Source of the DNA: Mastigias papua
Lineage: Eukaryota; Cnidaria; Scyphozoa; Rhizostomeae; Mastigiidae
DNA length: 64,000 bases
Direction: 5' to 3'
Assembly: GCA_964019165.1 (NCBI GenBank)
Contig: OZ025268.1
Location: 20,004,274 to 20,068,273 of the forward strand
Below are positions 23,758-56,400 of the stretch, piece by piece. The notes beneath the pieces were generated by a model. The model searched no databases. It saw only the letters and a list, made by a program, of their open reading frames with translations, and had not been told where the DNA came from. The position numbers were made by a program, and so were the translations under genes. How positions within the stretch are numbered: the first letter of the stretch is position 1; every line of letters starts with the position of its first letter.

Positions 23758-26700
23758 ATGGCTGAAGAAGCAGATCAAAACTATATTGTCGTATGTAAAT
23801 TTTTCTATGTTAACTGTGTTCTATTTTTGAAGTTGTCTGTAGTTTATTGCGTTAAGGAATTCATGTAGAAATCACCACGCACCCAAAAGAGTCCCATGGG
23901 CCTGAGAGAAAACTCACCACGTGCGTTGTGTAGAGGAATGACTACAGGTAATTGACATGTGGTACTTGTTCTGCTTTGATTCCTACCGGCATCTGTTTAT
24001 ATTTATTTTCAAGTCAACTGTAAATGGTTAGTTGAAGGAGCCATGCATGGACCATTGAAAATTATCCTCATCAAATGAGTCTACACTTGGGTCTAATCTA
24101 GACCAGTCTGCACGTACAACAGGAAGTTTTACGTGTGCACGGCATGCACTTACAACATTCAATGCATCTCTGTGTGCACTTTCATATTTTTGCATTATCA
24201 TTTTTCTATTTGTTTTATAGCTTCTTTCAGTTTCTTTTAGCAAAGTAGCATATACAGGGCCCACATTTTCAATTGTCTCATGCGTACACAGTTGCTATAT
24301 TCTTTTTTTCTTTTTTTTTCTTTTTTTATAATCAATTAAAAATACAAAAGACAAAAATACAACTACTGTGCCAATCATGGCAAGAATGGACCCTAGGTCA
24401 TTGTAGTTCCCAACATGAAAGGCACTTACAATTCATAATTTGAAATTTATGAGGAAAAAAACAAACAAACAAATTATAGAGAAAAGAAAAAAACAATTTT
24501 GTTTTAATGTCTGTCTCACTTTTGCTGTCAGGAAATAATATCAGTGGATATGGAAGATTTGTGGACTCTTTAAATTGGGACATGGACATGTGGACTGAAA
24601 CTGTGACTAGTGTCCTTAATTAAGTAGCTGGAATGTTCTTCTCTATTACTCCATTGAATTAGGTTGTTTAATGATAGAGGAAAAGTTGAGGCTACAAGAG
24701 TGAAGAAAGAAGTGAAAACAAAACGATACTATTGATCCTTGTGTTTTATTTTGCAATTATTCGAAGTAAATCAGAGATAAATCTATATTTGTATCTTACT
24801 CGTTGTGAATTTATCATAAGGGGCCATCCATACATCCATAAAGGATATCCACACAATTTAGACTATTTTCTAACCCCCTCCCCTTGTCCATACCTTGTCT
24901 ACATCATTGCCAACTCCTCCCCCTAATGTGCAGACATCCTTTATAGTATAGCCCCAAATCTCAATGGATGTACAAGCATTTATCATAAATATAAGTAATT
25001 TAGACCCTTGAAAAATTGAAAAAAAAATTGAAAAACTTATTGGAGTATTTTGTATTAAGCATTTTGAATTTTGAATCTCTTTTAGATTAAAGATGATTTT
25101 GATGCCTATCCAAAGAAATATTTTTCAATACCAAAACATTATGAAGAAGACTTGGAGAAGGTCTTAATTCCCCGTGGTTTAGTTCAAGACAGGTGGATTG
25201 TATTATCTGTGTATTTTTAGATTGTGTTGTTATTGAAGCTAATTACAGTGAAGTATTGTGATGTATAAGGTCATGCATTCATTTTTAAAATATTTGAAAA
25301 TGGCTTTGATAATGAGTAGTATCTAGGCAAAATGCCCCTGTTTTGCACTGTCAGTTTTATCGCTTAAGTTTATGCCTTTGCAGTTTGCTAAAAGCACAGA
25401 GTTCTGCTGTAAATTTTGGTTTTGTAGAAGATCATAAGGGCAGTTTTTGTTTTTAGTTACCTCTTGTGGCATATCTGTTCCTGATGCTAGTATGAAATTC
25501 AATTAAATCTATATATATTATGATTATTTTTGCAAAATGGCTATAACTAGAGAAGACAAGAGAGCAATAATTCAGATTATATATAGTTGATGTTTGTTAG
25601 CTTGACTGCCTGATAATTCAACCATTTCCTATCTCAAGCAAAGTTTCATTTTCCCCAGTTTAGGTTTCTTTTAAAAACCTTCCTGATAATTTTGAGCACT
25701 TAATGATTGAAGCTAACTTGTCAGAGTTTGAGTTGCCAATTGTCAACAGTATTCCATCTTTGATATTGAGAACATTTGTACATCTGATATATTCTTTACC
25801 TGTTGGAATTGAGACCCAGTGAAGGTGTCCATATATATTATGCAGGAATAGCAGAGTGCATGCTAACAGGCTTTTTTCATTGAGAATGAAGCTAGGAGTG
25901 CTTAATATATAGCCAGCTATTGTATTAGGTCATTTACCAAGTTTAACTGGTTAGCCTTTTATACCACTGATGGTGTAACTTTATTTTTTTAATTTTGTAC
26001 ATTTCCTCTACTGTAGGATTGAAAGAATGGCAAGAGATGTTCATGGGGATATCAAATCAGGTCCCATTGTGGTATTATGTGTTTTGAAAGGAGGCTACCA
26101 ATTTATGAAAGATTTGTTGCATTTCATTACAGTTTTAAATGCAAATTCAGGTACAGTGAAATAAATTTCTGATCCTTTGGCCAGTTGTAGAACTATGTTC
26201 TAAATAGTTTACCATTTTCAGTTGTCTAGTTGGCATACTAAATATTTTTTATAACATTCATTAGCTGTTGTAATGATAACATAGCAAAAATATTTTAGTG
26301 AGGTAAGGAGCCTGCTACAGATTGCTAACAGAATTCTGTTGTTGTAGTTTCCAGGGGATGCTTATGAAAAACATTACTGTCTAATTTTTTTGATTTAATA
26401 TGTTGGTGGTTGGCTAGAGAAGGTAGGGTCATAGTGACTAGGGGAATCAATGGTGGTATGTGGCCCCAAATGTTTCAAAATGTTGAAAAATTACCCATAA
26501 ATTGCAACAATACCCTTTGTCTCAGAAAACGTATAGCAAGGCCTTGGCAAAACAACATTGTGTCACCTAAATCACATCCCTTTGATCCACATAAAGGATA
26601 TCTTTCATTTTGAAACAAATATAGTTTTCTTGTACTGTGTTATCCTTTCTTGGTCATCAATACCATTCTCTGTTTGCAATAGATATATTAGTATTGGCTG

Positions 26701-29700
26701 CAATCTTGGTATTTTATATGCTATGGTGTGGCTCTTAAAATGCAGGCTGTGTTATATCTACCCTTCATTGCCCTTGCCCTTCCATCTGCCAAGTGTTTCC
26801 TGTGTCTTTTAGAGCAGTACACTTGCCTTAAAGGTTTGAAGTTAAATGAAGGATTTTCAAACAATGTCTGTCAATTGTCCAGTAAGTTCATGATCTGTGA
26901 TAATTTGCAGGGCATTCTGTTCGGCTTGGCATTGATTTTATAAGAGTCAAGAGTTATTTTGTAAGTGTTAATTCCCAAAATTGTTGTGGAAATTATTTCA
27001 ATGGAATTCATTTACTACATGTTTGTAATTATTGCCATAATATTGTATTTGTGCTTTATTCAATTGATATTATATTATGCATATTTATTTGATGTAATTA
27101 ATTTTGATATGATTTTGTTGATGTATACAATATGATTAATATCATATGGTGCATATATATATTGCAGCTTTGGATGTGAAATTTATTGGTTTATTTTTGT
27201 GTTAGTTTATCCCCTTAGAGCTCAGATTTTAATATTTGCCAATAATCTCCATTCAACTAGAATGAAGGTTCAGACAGTGTGCAGATCATTGGTGGTGATT
27301 CGTTGTCCACACTAACTGGCAAGGTGAATCTCATATTGCTTTATAGAAAGTCTTCATTTCATGTCAAATTGCAATTAAAGACAAAGTGACCTTTTATTTT
27401 TTGCATTTCATATGAGTACTAGGACAGACATTATTTAACTGTCAGTTAGTGTATCAATCCTTCAAATTCACAATCTCAATTTTTTTGAAATTCACCAGAC
27501 TTTTGTGTTTTCATATAAATTAGGTGAAACAGCAGAGAACTGAGCAACATGTTCTCAGAGAAGGAAACTAAAATCAACAAAAAGGGTGTTAGCCATATTT
27601 ACAGTGGAAGCAGCAACATTAGTAGTTGTAGTACTATCAACAGCAAAATTGCTTAATCTATCAAATTTTCATATCTGCAGCAACTTTGCTCTGATGTTCT
27701 GATTTCACTAAATAATGTAAAACTTCTTTTGCAGCATGTTCTGATCTGTGAGGTAAGTGAAAGGAATTACTTTATTTTGCTTTTTTGACTTTAGGTGTCA
27801 TTCTATAGCCTTGCAGACCCATTAAAACCATAGCCAAATATAAGATCACTTTTACAAAATTAAGGAGGGGTTTTTGCCAGTTTGCAAGCAACTACAGTTT
27901 AACATATCTCAATGTAGGTTTTGTGGTCTCTGCTATATTGTGTCAATTAATCAGATTCCTGTCTGTTAGAGTTTTTGGGGGCTATACCAAACTGTTCATA
28001 AGAAGCGCAAAACATCAAAACACATGTGAAAATAAACATAACAGTATAAGGTTGTATCAATGTCGTGGCTAACAAAACTGTAAGCATGTGACAGTAAGTT
28101 CCTAGTTTGTTGTTTGTTGTCAAATCAAATATTTGCAACAAAACATTTCATCTTGTGTAGAATAAGAGTTTGTAATTATGGTTATCATATATTTCTAATA
28201 CTATCTGCATTACCGTCATTTTCATATGCATCTTCTAATCATTCTGTTGCCATGTAGGATATTGTAGAGACTGGCAAGACAATGTCTAAACTTGTCGAAT
28301 TATTGAAAGTAAAAGCCAACCCAGCTTCGATTAAAGTTGCAACGTAAGTTCTCGTTTATCTTCGTTGTATACTGTACCTTACAAACACTGGCCTTTTCAT
28401 CTGATCTTTTGTGTTCATTCTTTCTGTCTTCTGCTTGCTTTTAAAGGTATTTTATCATTTCTATCTTGCAATCTCGTGTTTTGAGCAGGATGTATAGCAA
28501 TACTGTTTACTTTGGGGTGCTTGTATTGGCTGAAAAGGCAAATAAGCATAGTGATTAAACCTACAGCAAATCAACCCTTGTTATTCTGTTATTCATGTTA
28601 GCAGCATCAATTACAAATATGAAACTGGTTATTTTTGATGCATTGCTCTTTGGTGGATCAGCTGTTCCCCTTGTGAACTATTGCACTCATGAACTATTTC
28701 ATTGGAAAAATGCCTGTACCTTCCCTATGTCATCTTTACTCTCTCCCCTATTTATGCACCATCTCCAAACATGATCCGACAGTTTGGCATGTCTTATTTC
28801 CGGCTGATTTTAATGTTTTCGAATCTAACACCCCTTTTGAGTACATACTAGGTATTTCCCCCTTTTCAAAGAGTCCCCTATAATTCTTTATAAAATATAC
28901 TTTCACAGTTCCCTTTTCTCTCTTTAGTCCCAATTTTCCTATCTGTTTCTCGTAAATCGATATATCCACACAGAAATACATGATGTACACTTACTGTTTA
29001 CTTTAGATTAGAATGTCAAAAGTGAATTTCATAATTAACGTTATCCCTGTATTATCCAGCCTACTAGTCAAAAGAACTGGAAAGCCGTGCTTATTCAAGC
29101 CAGATTGTAAGTAACACTGTCTGACTGCTATATTGTTTTTCCAAATAATCTAATGTATGATGTCATACATTTATTTCGCTGTCTTTATTTAATCTTAGAA
29201 TTACACAGATTCGCATGAGGATGTTGACTTCAGTCAGTCTGCTCATTATACCCCGCAGCCTTTCCCACACTCCGCAGTCTTTCCCACACTCCGCGGTCTT
29301 TTCCGCACTAAATTGGTTGCCAAAAAGGAGAGCTGTTAATGCTCGGCATTGATTCTATGGTCATTGTATTTTTCAGATGTCTTCTTTCTTGTGTATCTAA
29401 ATGAAGCTATGTGAAACGCCCTGATATCCAGAAAGCCCTGTAGGGAATTGTATGCAGAAATAAACAGCAAAATTATTATTAACAAATTCTGAGAATAGAC
29501 CATTCGCAGTTTTGGGAGAATGTTAAAATTGGCTCGCAAAAATTATGAATTGCGAGTCGCAAATTCGATCCCTGTTATCCCATACTTACTGATGTATGAA
29601 AATGGCACGAGGCACGTATGCCTGAGTTAATTTTGGTATCAATTGTTTGCAGATGTTGGTTTTGAAATCCCTAATCACTTCGTTGTTGGTTATGCCCTTG

Positions 29701-31335
29701 TAAGTATTTTATTATATCACTGGAGATAATGTTGACGTACAGCTTCCCTTGTTTGGAGAAGTTCTTTTCCTTTCGTTTTGATTAATGGAACGAGAGCTTT
29801 GGATATTATGCACTGGGGTTTCTTTTAGCTGCATTAGCACGCGTCCATGCTGCGATTGCCAGAAAAGCTATTAATACACGTTTTCTTGCAGAGAATCGTT
29901 TTATAGGGAACCCACATCTAAAAGGTTAAAAGATTTAAGGAGCTTGTACTACTAGTAGCAAAATCCCTAAGGAACTTTTCAAGTTCGATTCTCCTTATCG
30001 CTGCAAATAATCAAGAATTAGAAAGCCAAATGGCACAAGCTTTACGTTATCCAACAAGTGGTTCACTTGCGTGATTCCGTTAAAACGTGCATTGTCTTTA
30101 ATGCCCTGTCTTAGCACTGAACACTTAACATCTCTATGGCACTGAATGTGCAGTTCAAATTAGGGAACTATTAAGGAACTTTTAGTTCTAAAATGTAGTC
30201 AAAACAGGTCCAAAATTAAGGAACTCTTAGAACTAGGTCTGATACTAGGTTACTTATAGAAAAGCGTATATTGCTTTTTTTAGGAAATCAAGCTTAATAG
30301 ACAATTTACAGAAAACTGTCGCTTTGCCGCTCTTCAAAATATAGAAAACCATCATTGGTATTATGACATATCTTGAAAATGGTCCCGTTTTTATACTTTG
30401 AAGAGTTTCAGTCGAAAGATCTCTTAGAACATTTTGATAATATTTCACTTTTTAGTGGAAAGAATCTGTACACATTTTATTTCTATGCTTTCTATTGTAC
30501 AGTGCTGTTTCTTACTTACCTTTTTTTAGCCAAGGTTAATGAATTTCACTGCTTTTTTCTAGGATTATAACGAATATTTTAGAGACCTAGATGTAAGTTA
30601 TTCTTTCTTTTTTCCCATTGTGATTCTTTTTATGACGTAATATATGCAGTTGTTGTCTATAATGCTTTCAGCAGTGTGGTATCTCTGCAAAAAAGCAGTT
30701 TCTACATTTAAAAGAATAATTGAAAGTTTTACCTGACTGATTATAATTTCTCATTGAAAGACGGACGGAAAAGCAGAGAATGGAATATAAAAATAATAAT
30801 AATGAACAATTAATTTTAAGTTGGCTTACAACGATAGTAGATATAGTTATATGAAGCTAATTAAGGACAACTATCAGTATGAAGATAAGATAAATAAATA
30901 AATAGATAGGTAGATGAAATAAACTAAACGGTATAAAGTTAAATAAACCCAACCCTAGATATAAACGTTTTGGCACAATCTACAATCACACTTGATCGTG
31001 CAGGATCTTAATTCTTTTTTGAATCCTATTAATGATAGGGACTCTATAACATTGGGTGGTAGCATTTGCCACAGTTTTTGACCAATATATTGCACTGGTT
31101 CAGCAAGCAAAGAGCTAGTATTTGACATAGTGATTTCCGGTTTTATTTGTCTTCTATACAATGGGAGCCTCTATCAAGGAGCTTTACAATGTTTCATTAT
31201 GCCTTCAATGGCTCAAATTCTTATATGTCAACTATCATCTACATTATTAAACAGTTTATCAGAGTCCTATGCTTCTTTGCTTTACAGCACATTTGTATAG
31301 TGCCTCCAAAGAGTATAGAGAAGTACAGAATGTGA
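23758..31335 (+). CDS. HPRT1: Hypoxanthine-guanine phosphoribosyltransferase
   Basis: Cytosolic purine-salvage enzyme that joins hypoxanthine or guanine to PRPP. Exons: 23758-23790, 25086-25192, 26017-26150, 26911-26960, 27261-27323, 27735-27752, 28258-28343, 29060-29106, 29653-29699, 30563-30592, 31288-31335; 663 nt, 220 residues, close to the 218 of the human enzyme. Start ATG has a good context (CACCATGG). Motifs: [10 protein letters not shown] (PPi loop), [20 protein letters not shown], the PRPP loop [16 protein letters not shown] (purine-contacting Lys) and [14 protein letters not shown]. The 18-nt exon six (HVLICE) corresponds to the 18-bp exon five of the human gene. The PRPP loop has Glu139 where the catalytic-base Asp (human D137) is expected, so activity should not be assumed. 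A PRTFDC1-like paralogue is the alternative. Confidence 0.95.
24028..24424 (-). pseudogene. Antisense exon: membrane segment and tail with in-frame UAG
   Basis: Inside HPRT intron 1, opposite strand. After a possible acceptor (AG at 24426-24425) the frame encodes [20 protein letters not shown], a clear membrane helix, then [12 protein letters not shown] and a TAG at 24297-24295. The same frame continues for 88 more residues, including [10 protein letters not shown] and a YKTNRK stretch, to TAA at 24030-24028, with AATAAA about 25 nt further on. This is the layout of a type I receptor C-terminus. The TAG may be a disabling mutation, a true end, or a readthrough site (context TAG CAA CTG). No upstream exons were recognised. 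Protein family unknown; hence listed as possible pseudogene. Confidence 0.45.
30788..31165 (-). mobile_element. LINE 3' fragment, reverse orientation, in HPRT intron 10
   Basis: The minus-strand frame 31161-30955 encodes the same ORF2 C-terminal tail as the copy at 8970: [16 protein letters not shown], a GFKKEL stretch and C-D-CRLC near the stop. The 3' side shows TAAA/TAA repeats at about 30790-30900. Only the last 70 codons or so remain, so it is inactive. It is a different, diverged copy of the same type. Confidence 0.85.
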
Positions 31336-32723
31336 GAAGCCATGTATCTGCCCAGCAGAAAAGACTCGGTATCCACACTTAGTTGAAATACTCAATTGTA
31401 TCTTCAGAATTCGTTTCTTCAGAATCTTGCGGACTATGATATCTAGTGACATTCATGTACCACCAGCTCATATGTATTTCCTCTAAGAATGCACGCTCTA
31501 CTTCCATGTGGTCAGCTGTGCATATTCTCGAATTGTATAAAGAATTACATTTAAGATAATCTCTTCCCTTTTATCAAAAGAATCTTTTGTATTCTGATTG
31601 CATTGATTGATCATAGTTAATCAACATCCTGTCATCGATTGATCATTAATCACTCGAAATCTTCTACCATTGCGTCTCCTCCGTTTCTATGTTGATGTGG
31701 TTTTTAGTCCACCACAGCGAGCGTAGTGTATTCGATTTTTTAATTATGCGATCAAATCCCTTACTTGTTTTTGTTTTCCTTCTCTATTCTGCCCGTTCCC
31801 GCCGCCTAGTTGAGTAACGGGACACACTATGTTACAGTGTTTTGAAACGTAGGCATGTTGCAAACAGCAAGTAGAAAGTAAGTCCAGTTTGCTGCTAACA
31901 AAATATCTCATTGGTTTCTCAGTCATCCTAAAATTTGCGTTGATTTTCATCCGACCAAAGAGATTATATATGTACTCTTCTAATACTTGTATGCCTTTTA
32001 TTCACATTTTGAAAGCATAAATTAACAGCTGATCGGCGAGACTTCTTTTTGGAACATAAACTGCTATTGGACTGGTAGAGACAGGTGGAAGTAGTAAAGA
32101 TTTCAAGGGGGGGGGGGGAATATTCTATATTGAAGGTCGCCTGTAGTGCATGCAAAGAACTTGTGTCGTAGACAGGAGGGGGAACTGTGATGTAGATTGA
32201 TGTTTCATACATGTGCCCCGTGGAGTGTACATTAAAATTGTTTAATCTACTTCATTATGAGGTGCTCTAAATGTAGCTACTGCTATAACTCTGTTCCTGA
32301 AACAGGATCTTCCAGGTTCGGGTTTTCTCTGTATCAATAATACGATAGTTATTTAACATAGTTATTTTGTTGATAACTGGTAAAGTGTTAGAATCAGGGT
32401 TCGTACGGGTTTTGGAAAGTTTTGGAAAGTTATGGAAATTGATAATGTCATTTTCCAGGACCATGGAAAGATTCGGAGAAGGGATGCTTTTCAAAATGGC
32501 TATGGAACACTTTTGGGTTTTTGTTCGGGAAAAATGCAATGGTGGTGTCGCTTTCAACGTACCGAACAGGATATTCAGGAAATTTAATGCGATAGTTTTA
32601 GTAATCGGGCATGCGACGCAGTTAGATATATGACTGATATCGAGGTTAATTCAAGATGCCTAACCAGTCAAAATGGAGGGGAAACATGTAGTGTTGAGTT
32701 CGTAGTTAGGTCATGAGGAACTA
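31336..32723. other. HPRT-SHPRH interval
   Basis: No further gene seen. It holds a poly-G run (32107-32118) and a repeat-like stretch at about 32395-32540 with GGGTTCGTACGGG followed by several TTTTGGAAAG words, a pattern I have seen as dispersed repeats in invertebrate genomes. The SHPRH promoter should lie in the last few hundred bases. A TAG at 32703-32705, in frame with the SHPRH ATG, supports that start. Confidence 0.5.
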
Positions 32724-52477
<19,754 letters not shown>

Positions 52478-52507
52478 CTTTTGAGGAATGGAACAGAGAA
52501 GAGTGTG

Positions 52508-52513
52508 AATAAA
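52508..52513 (+). terminator. Polyadenylation signal of SHPRH
   Basis: AATAAA 31 nt after the stop codon, the only canonical signal close to the end of this gene. The 3' UTR would be very short. Confidence 0.6.
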
Positions 52514-53455
52514 GTATGTTGAGTCAATTCCAGAATGTTAGTGTGTTTTGGAAGACTGAGAAATTTACAATTTTGGGGAGATGTAATTTGCTATATCACT
52601 GGTGCATGGCATGTAGTTGTTGTTTCATTAAACATATGTTAGATTTTATTCTTATTGGCAGTAGCATAGAAATATAGTTATGTTAAGTCAACTGTTGAAT
52701 TTAGATATTAAAGGGTTGATTCCCTGAAGCTAATTTTATTAACAGAAATTATGAAAATCTTTCTTAAGTTGTTGTGTTACTTGCAATAGCAATCAATCTT
52801 TTGACGTAATCTTTTTTCTGAAATTGGTTTTCTTTCTTGTTCGTGTTTTTCCTATTTTGTTCAACAATGTTGAATCGTAATTCTGTGGGAAAAATTGTAC
52901 TGGAGTAATAGCCATTTTTTAAGATCCTGGGTGTGATGAACCTATTAGACTAAAATGTTTATTATAGCACGAAAAAGCGGCAACATTTTCATTATAAGCT
53001 TCCTCCACATATGAACCCACTTAGTAGATATATGTTCGATTGTTATCAGTGGGTTTCCTATAAAAATGTACCACTGGTAGAAAATGTTGAATTAAAATCA
53101 TAATCTATTTCTTGACATAACTTCTGTTTTGCGCTTAAGTACCACGTTGTATGTAACATGAGAGTGAGTGTTCTTTTATACCATTTGTCGATAGATGGAA
53201 GTCATGTGACAATATATGAACCTAGTAAAAGAACCTATTTCGGTTACATTGACGCAAATTCTGTTTGCCAGAAACTACGTTTCCCATCTAGAGCTCCTCC
53301 GCACCTTATTTGGGGTCAAAATGCATGATCCGTGGGTCATTTATCTAAACCACGTGATCAGAAAAAGGTACAAAGGACACGCAGTGCTGCATGAAGCAGG
53401 TTTGCAGGTGGTGAAGTGCGGCGTATAGGCGAATTAAGCAAACAGTAACGAGACC
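52514..53455. other. SHPRH-USP interval
   Basis: No gene recognised. A stretch at 52963-53065 begins like the foldback at 12094 (ATAGCACGAAAAAGCGG) and contains an inverted GAACCCAC/GTGGGTTT pair, so it is probably a diverged relative. The stress-protein promoter must lie in the last few hundred bases. Confidence 0.5.
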
Positions 53456-56400
53456 ATGGCATCAGCTACGCAGGAAACCGAACCAAAACACGAAGATAAA
53501 CATCTTCAGTTGATTGGAATATGTGTTGATGATAGTGAGCATAGTGCTAGGGCGTTCGACTGTAAGTAAAGTTGCGATATTTACTGTTTTGCAACTTTAG
53601 GACTTAGGCCGTATTTGTTGTTTGGTTCATCCTGGAAAGCTTAGACGAGGCAATACGATTAGCCTGGTTCGTTGTTCGTCGGAAGTGATCTTTGTTGTAG
53701 TGCAAACGATTACTTGGAGTTATCGCATGTCTGTTGGAATTTTGGACAAAACACAGAAAGGCCTTGTATCGCATGTCATGACGCAAGACGTGAAGTAGCA
53801 CGATAGGCGATATACGGGCACGCCTTTTCTCGTTGTCCCTATCTCAACGTTTTTTCTTTACTTCACTTCAACCATACTTATCTGTGTAATTACAGTGTTG
53901 CATTTTGAGTGACATTACAAGTTCCAGTTGAAAATAAAGCCTGTGACTGTTAGTGTGCATTGTACTAAATTGAACTTTTACCCCCGGGTATCCGGACCCC
54001 TTCTTAGCATCTAGTCCGTGAAGTTTGTTGTCAGCATTTTATTCAGAATTTCATTTGCGGTCATTTGCCCTGCAATAAGAAGAGTCATCTTGACCTAGAC
54101 ATAGCTAAATTGATAGTGTGTCATTGCATGAATATATGCAGAACTTGACATTTCACTTGTCGTTATTCTGCAGGATAGCTACGCCATTTGCTCCTGCTTA
54201 ATCCCAGCTTAAATAGACGACAATAGATTTACTTCAAACTACAAACAAAGTGTAATCATCACGCAGAACAACAAAGGGCCCAAGACTTGAGAAATGCTGA
54301 CTAACGGATAAGATTTGAGAAATAATGTTCTAGCTTTTTTGCTGTAAGCAAATGAGACTACTTGAATGCTCATTTTCTTTTTAGGGTACCTCAATTCATG
54401 TCATAAGGAAGGAAATAAACTTGCTATAATCCACATTCACATTCCACCACCATTACCAGCTGTGCCAATGTACCGTAAGTATATGCCATCCATCTTTTTT
54501 ACTGCACTCTACAATCTGTTAATTGTAGTAATTAGTGCCTTCTTTATGAAAAGGTGGCATTTGGTGAACCTCTTTTTGTTGTATTTGGTGAACCTTTTTG
54601 ATGTTATGATATGACAGCCAACAGGTCATCAAAAGATATCTTATCTGGTATTATCATTAGTAAAAGACCCCTTATGCTCTCCAGAGTTTACCAGCTTGTT
54701 TTATTGCCATGACGCAACCATGCTACCTACATGTTATTGAATTTTTCTGGGCCATGATTCAATTATTGTATTTTCTCCAATAATGCCCGGGGTGCTTGTA
54801 AAATTTCCTAAATTTTGGATAGAGCCTGTATTGGAGAGGAGCATTTAGGACAGAAGGAAGTTCACTCAAAACATAAAATGCTTTAAACTTGCACCAAGGG
54901 TTTATTAGAGAGGGGAATTTGAAGAAGATGAGGTGTAAATTGGAGAAAATGCAATATCCTTGGTACCTTTATTTAGGGAACTGAGACATTATTTTTTGCT
55001 TTGTTTTTATGTCATGATCTTTACCCTTACACCCAACATCCAGTGTAAAATAAGTAAGCTCAAATGGAAAGCAGATGCATACAGCTATAAATATTTAATG
55101 ATTCCCATTACAGGGACAATGTCCTGTGGTCTGATTATCTAAGTAATTTTTATGTTTTGTTTCCTTATCAAATTCTATCTGCTTTGCTGTACAGCTGCTG
55201 GTGCAGCCATTATAAGTGATGAATGGCAGAGATCCTTACAGGAGAGTGTTGACAATAGCCGTCACCTCATTCAAACTCTAAAGAAGAAATGCACAAAGCG
55301 AAAGGTACTTTTTTCCCAAACCCAATGCTCCTTTGATGAAGATGATTCTCAAGGTGGCAATGGTTATGGCGTGCATGTGTGTGTTAGTATTTGCTCATGT
55401 GAAGTAACAATATTCAAGTGCAGGTAGTTTGAATTGCAATAGTAACTCACTTAACATGCTCTATCATCATTGGTGAAAATTTTGTAGGTGCTTTAGATGG
55501 ATTTGAGCCTCTACTTTTCACCCACAAGTAATATTCTAGATCAGTGGTTCCTGAGCTTTTTTACTACTGCACCCCTAAAAACGTTTTGCTTTGACTTCAT
55601 ACCCCCATACAACAGATATCTTGTTCAAGGCCACTGGCTGTAATGAATAGATCAAGCTCCCATCACTAAAACAAATTCTTTTTGTACCCATTGGAGTAAT
55701 GTTTTGCATTCCAAGGGGGCAGGCACCCCTGGTTGGGAACCCCTGTATGAGACAATATCCAGCCTATTGCAATTTTGACAGTCTGTTGCTTTCTTTGTAC
55801 CAAATTGTGCCATGATGGTTGAAATCAGTAATAAACTATATGCATTGGTTAGCTTAGCAACTGCATAGCAAATATGTTAGTCTGCCTGTTTTGAATATCT
55901 TACTTCACATGAGTATCTAAGTTTAATCAAATGCCAGGACATAGGAATATGTAGTAAAGCCAACGTGGCTAATCTTTTGTGGCTTATCTCTATAATTTAG
56001 CTGGAATGGCAGTCGCTGATATTGACTGGACACGAGGCATAGAAGATTCCATTAAAGCAAGTCGAAATCTTTTACGTGAATACCGTCATAAGTGCAAAGC
56101 TTTAAAGGTAGCCAAACAGTGTCATTGTTGAGACTTCATTCAAAAAGCACTTAACATAAGGAGTTGACAATTGCACTGAAACATTTAGTCACTTAGTACG
56201 AGAATATGTATTATAGATCTATGTACACTCAGTTTGACAATAGCATTGAGTGTCTTTGCATAAGTTTTAGGTAGACTGGATAGTAAACTACTCCGCCCAG
56301 GTTTACCTAATAACTAAATGACCAACAGTCAGAACACAAAGAAGCATTACGTATTGCTTTGAAAACGCAAGTATCACTTGAATACGCTTAGGGAGAGACA

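Noticed and set aside
24424..24600. Upstream exon for the antisense membrane protein
   Set aside because: The open frame at 24398-24589 ends at a donor-like site in the wrong phase for the exon at 24424, so I did not join them.
29520..30010. Box-B-like words (TTCGATCCC, GTTCGATTCT) in an HPRT intron
   Set aside because: No matching box A or cloverleaf.
32367..32633. 88-codon frame with Phe/Met-rich sequence
   Set aside because: Looks like a reading through a GGAAAG-word dispersed repeat and not a conserved protein.
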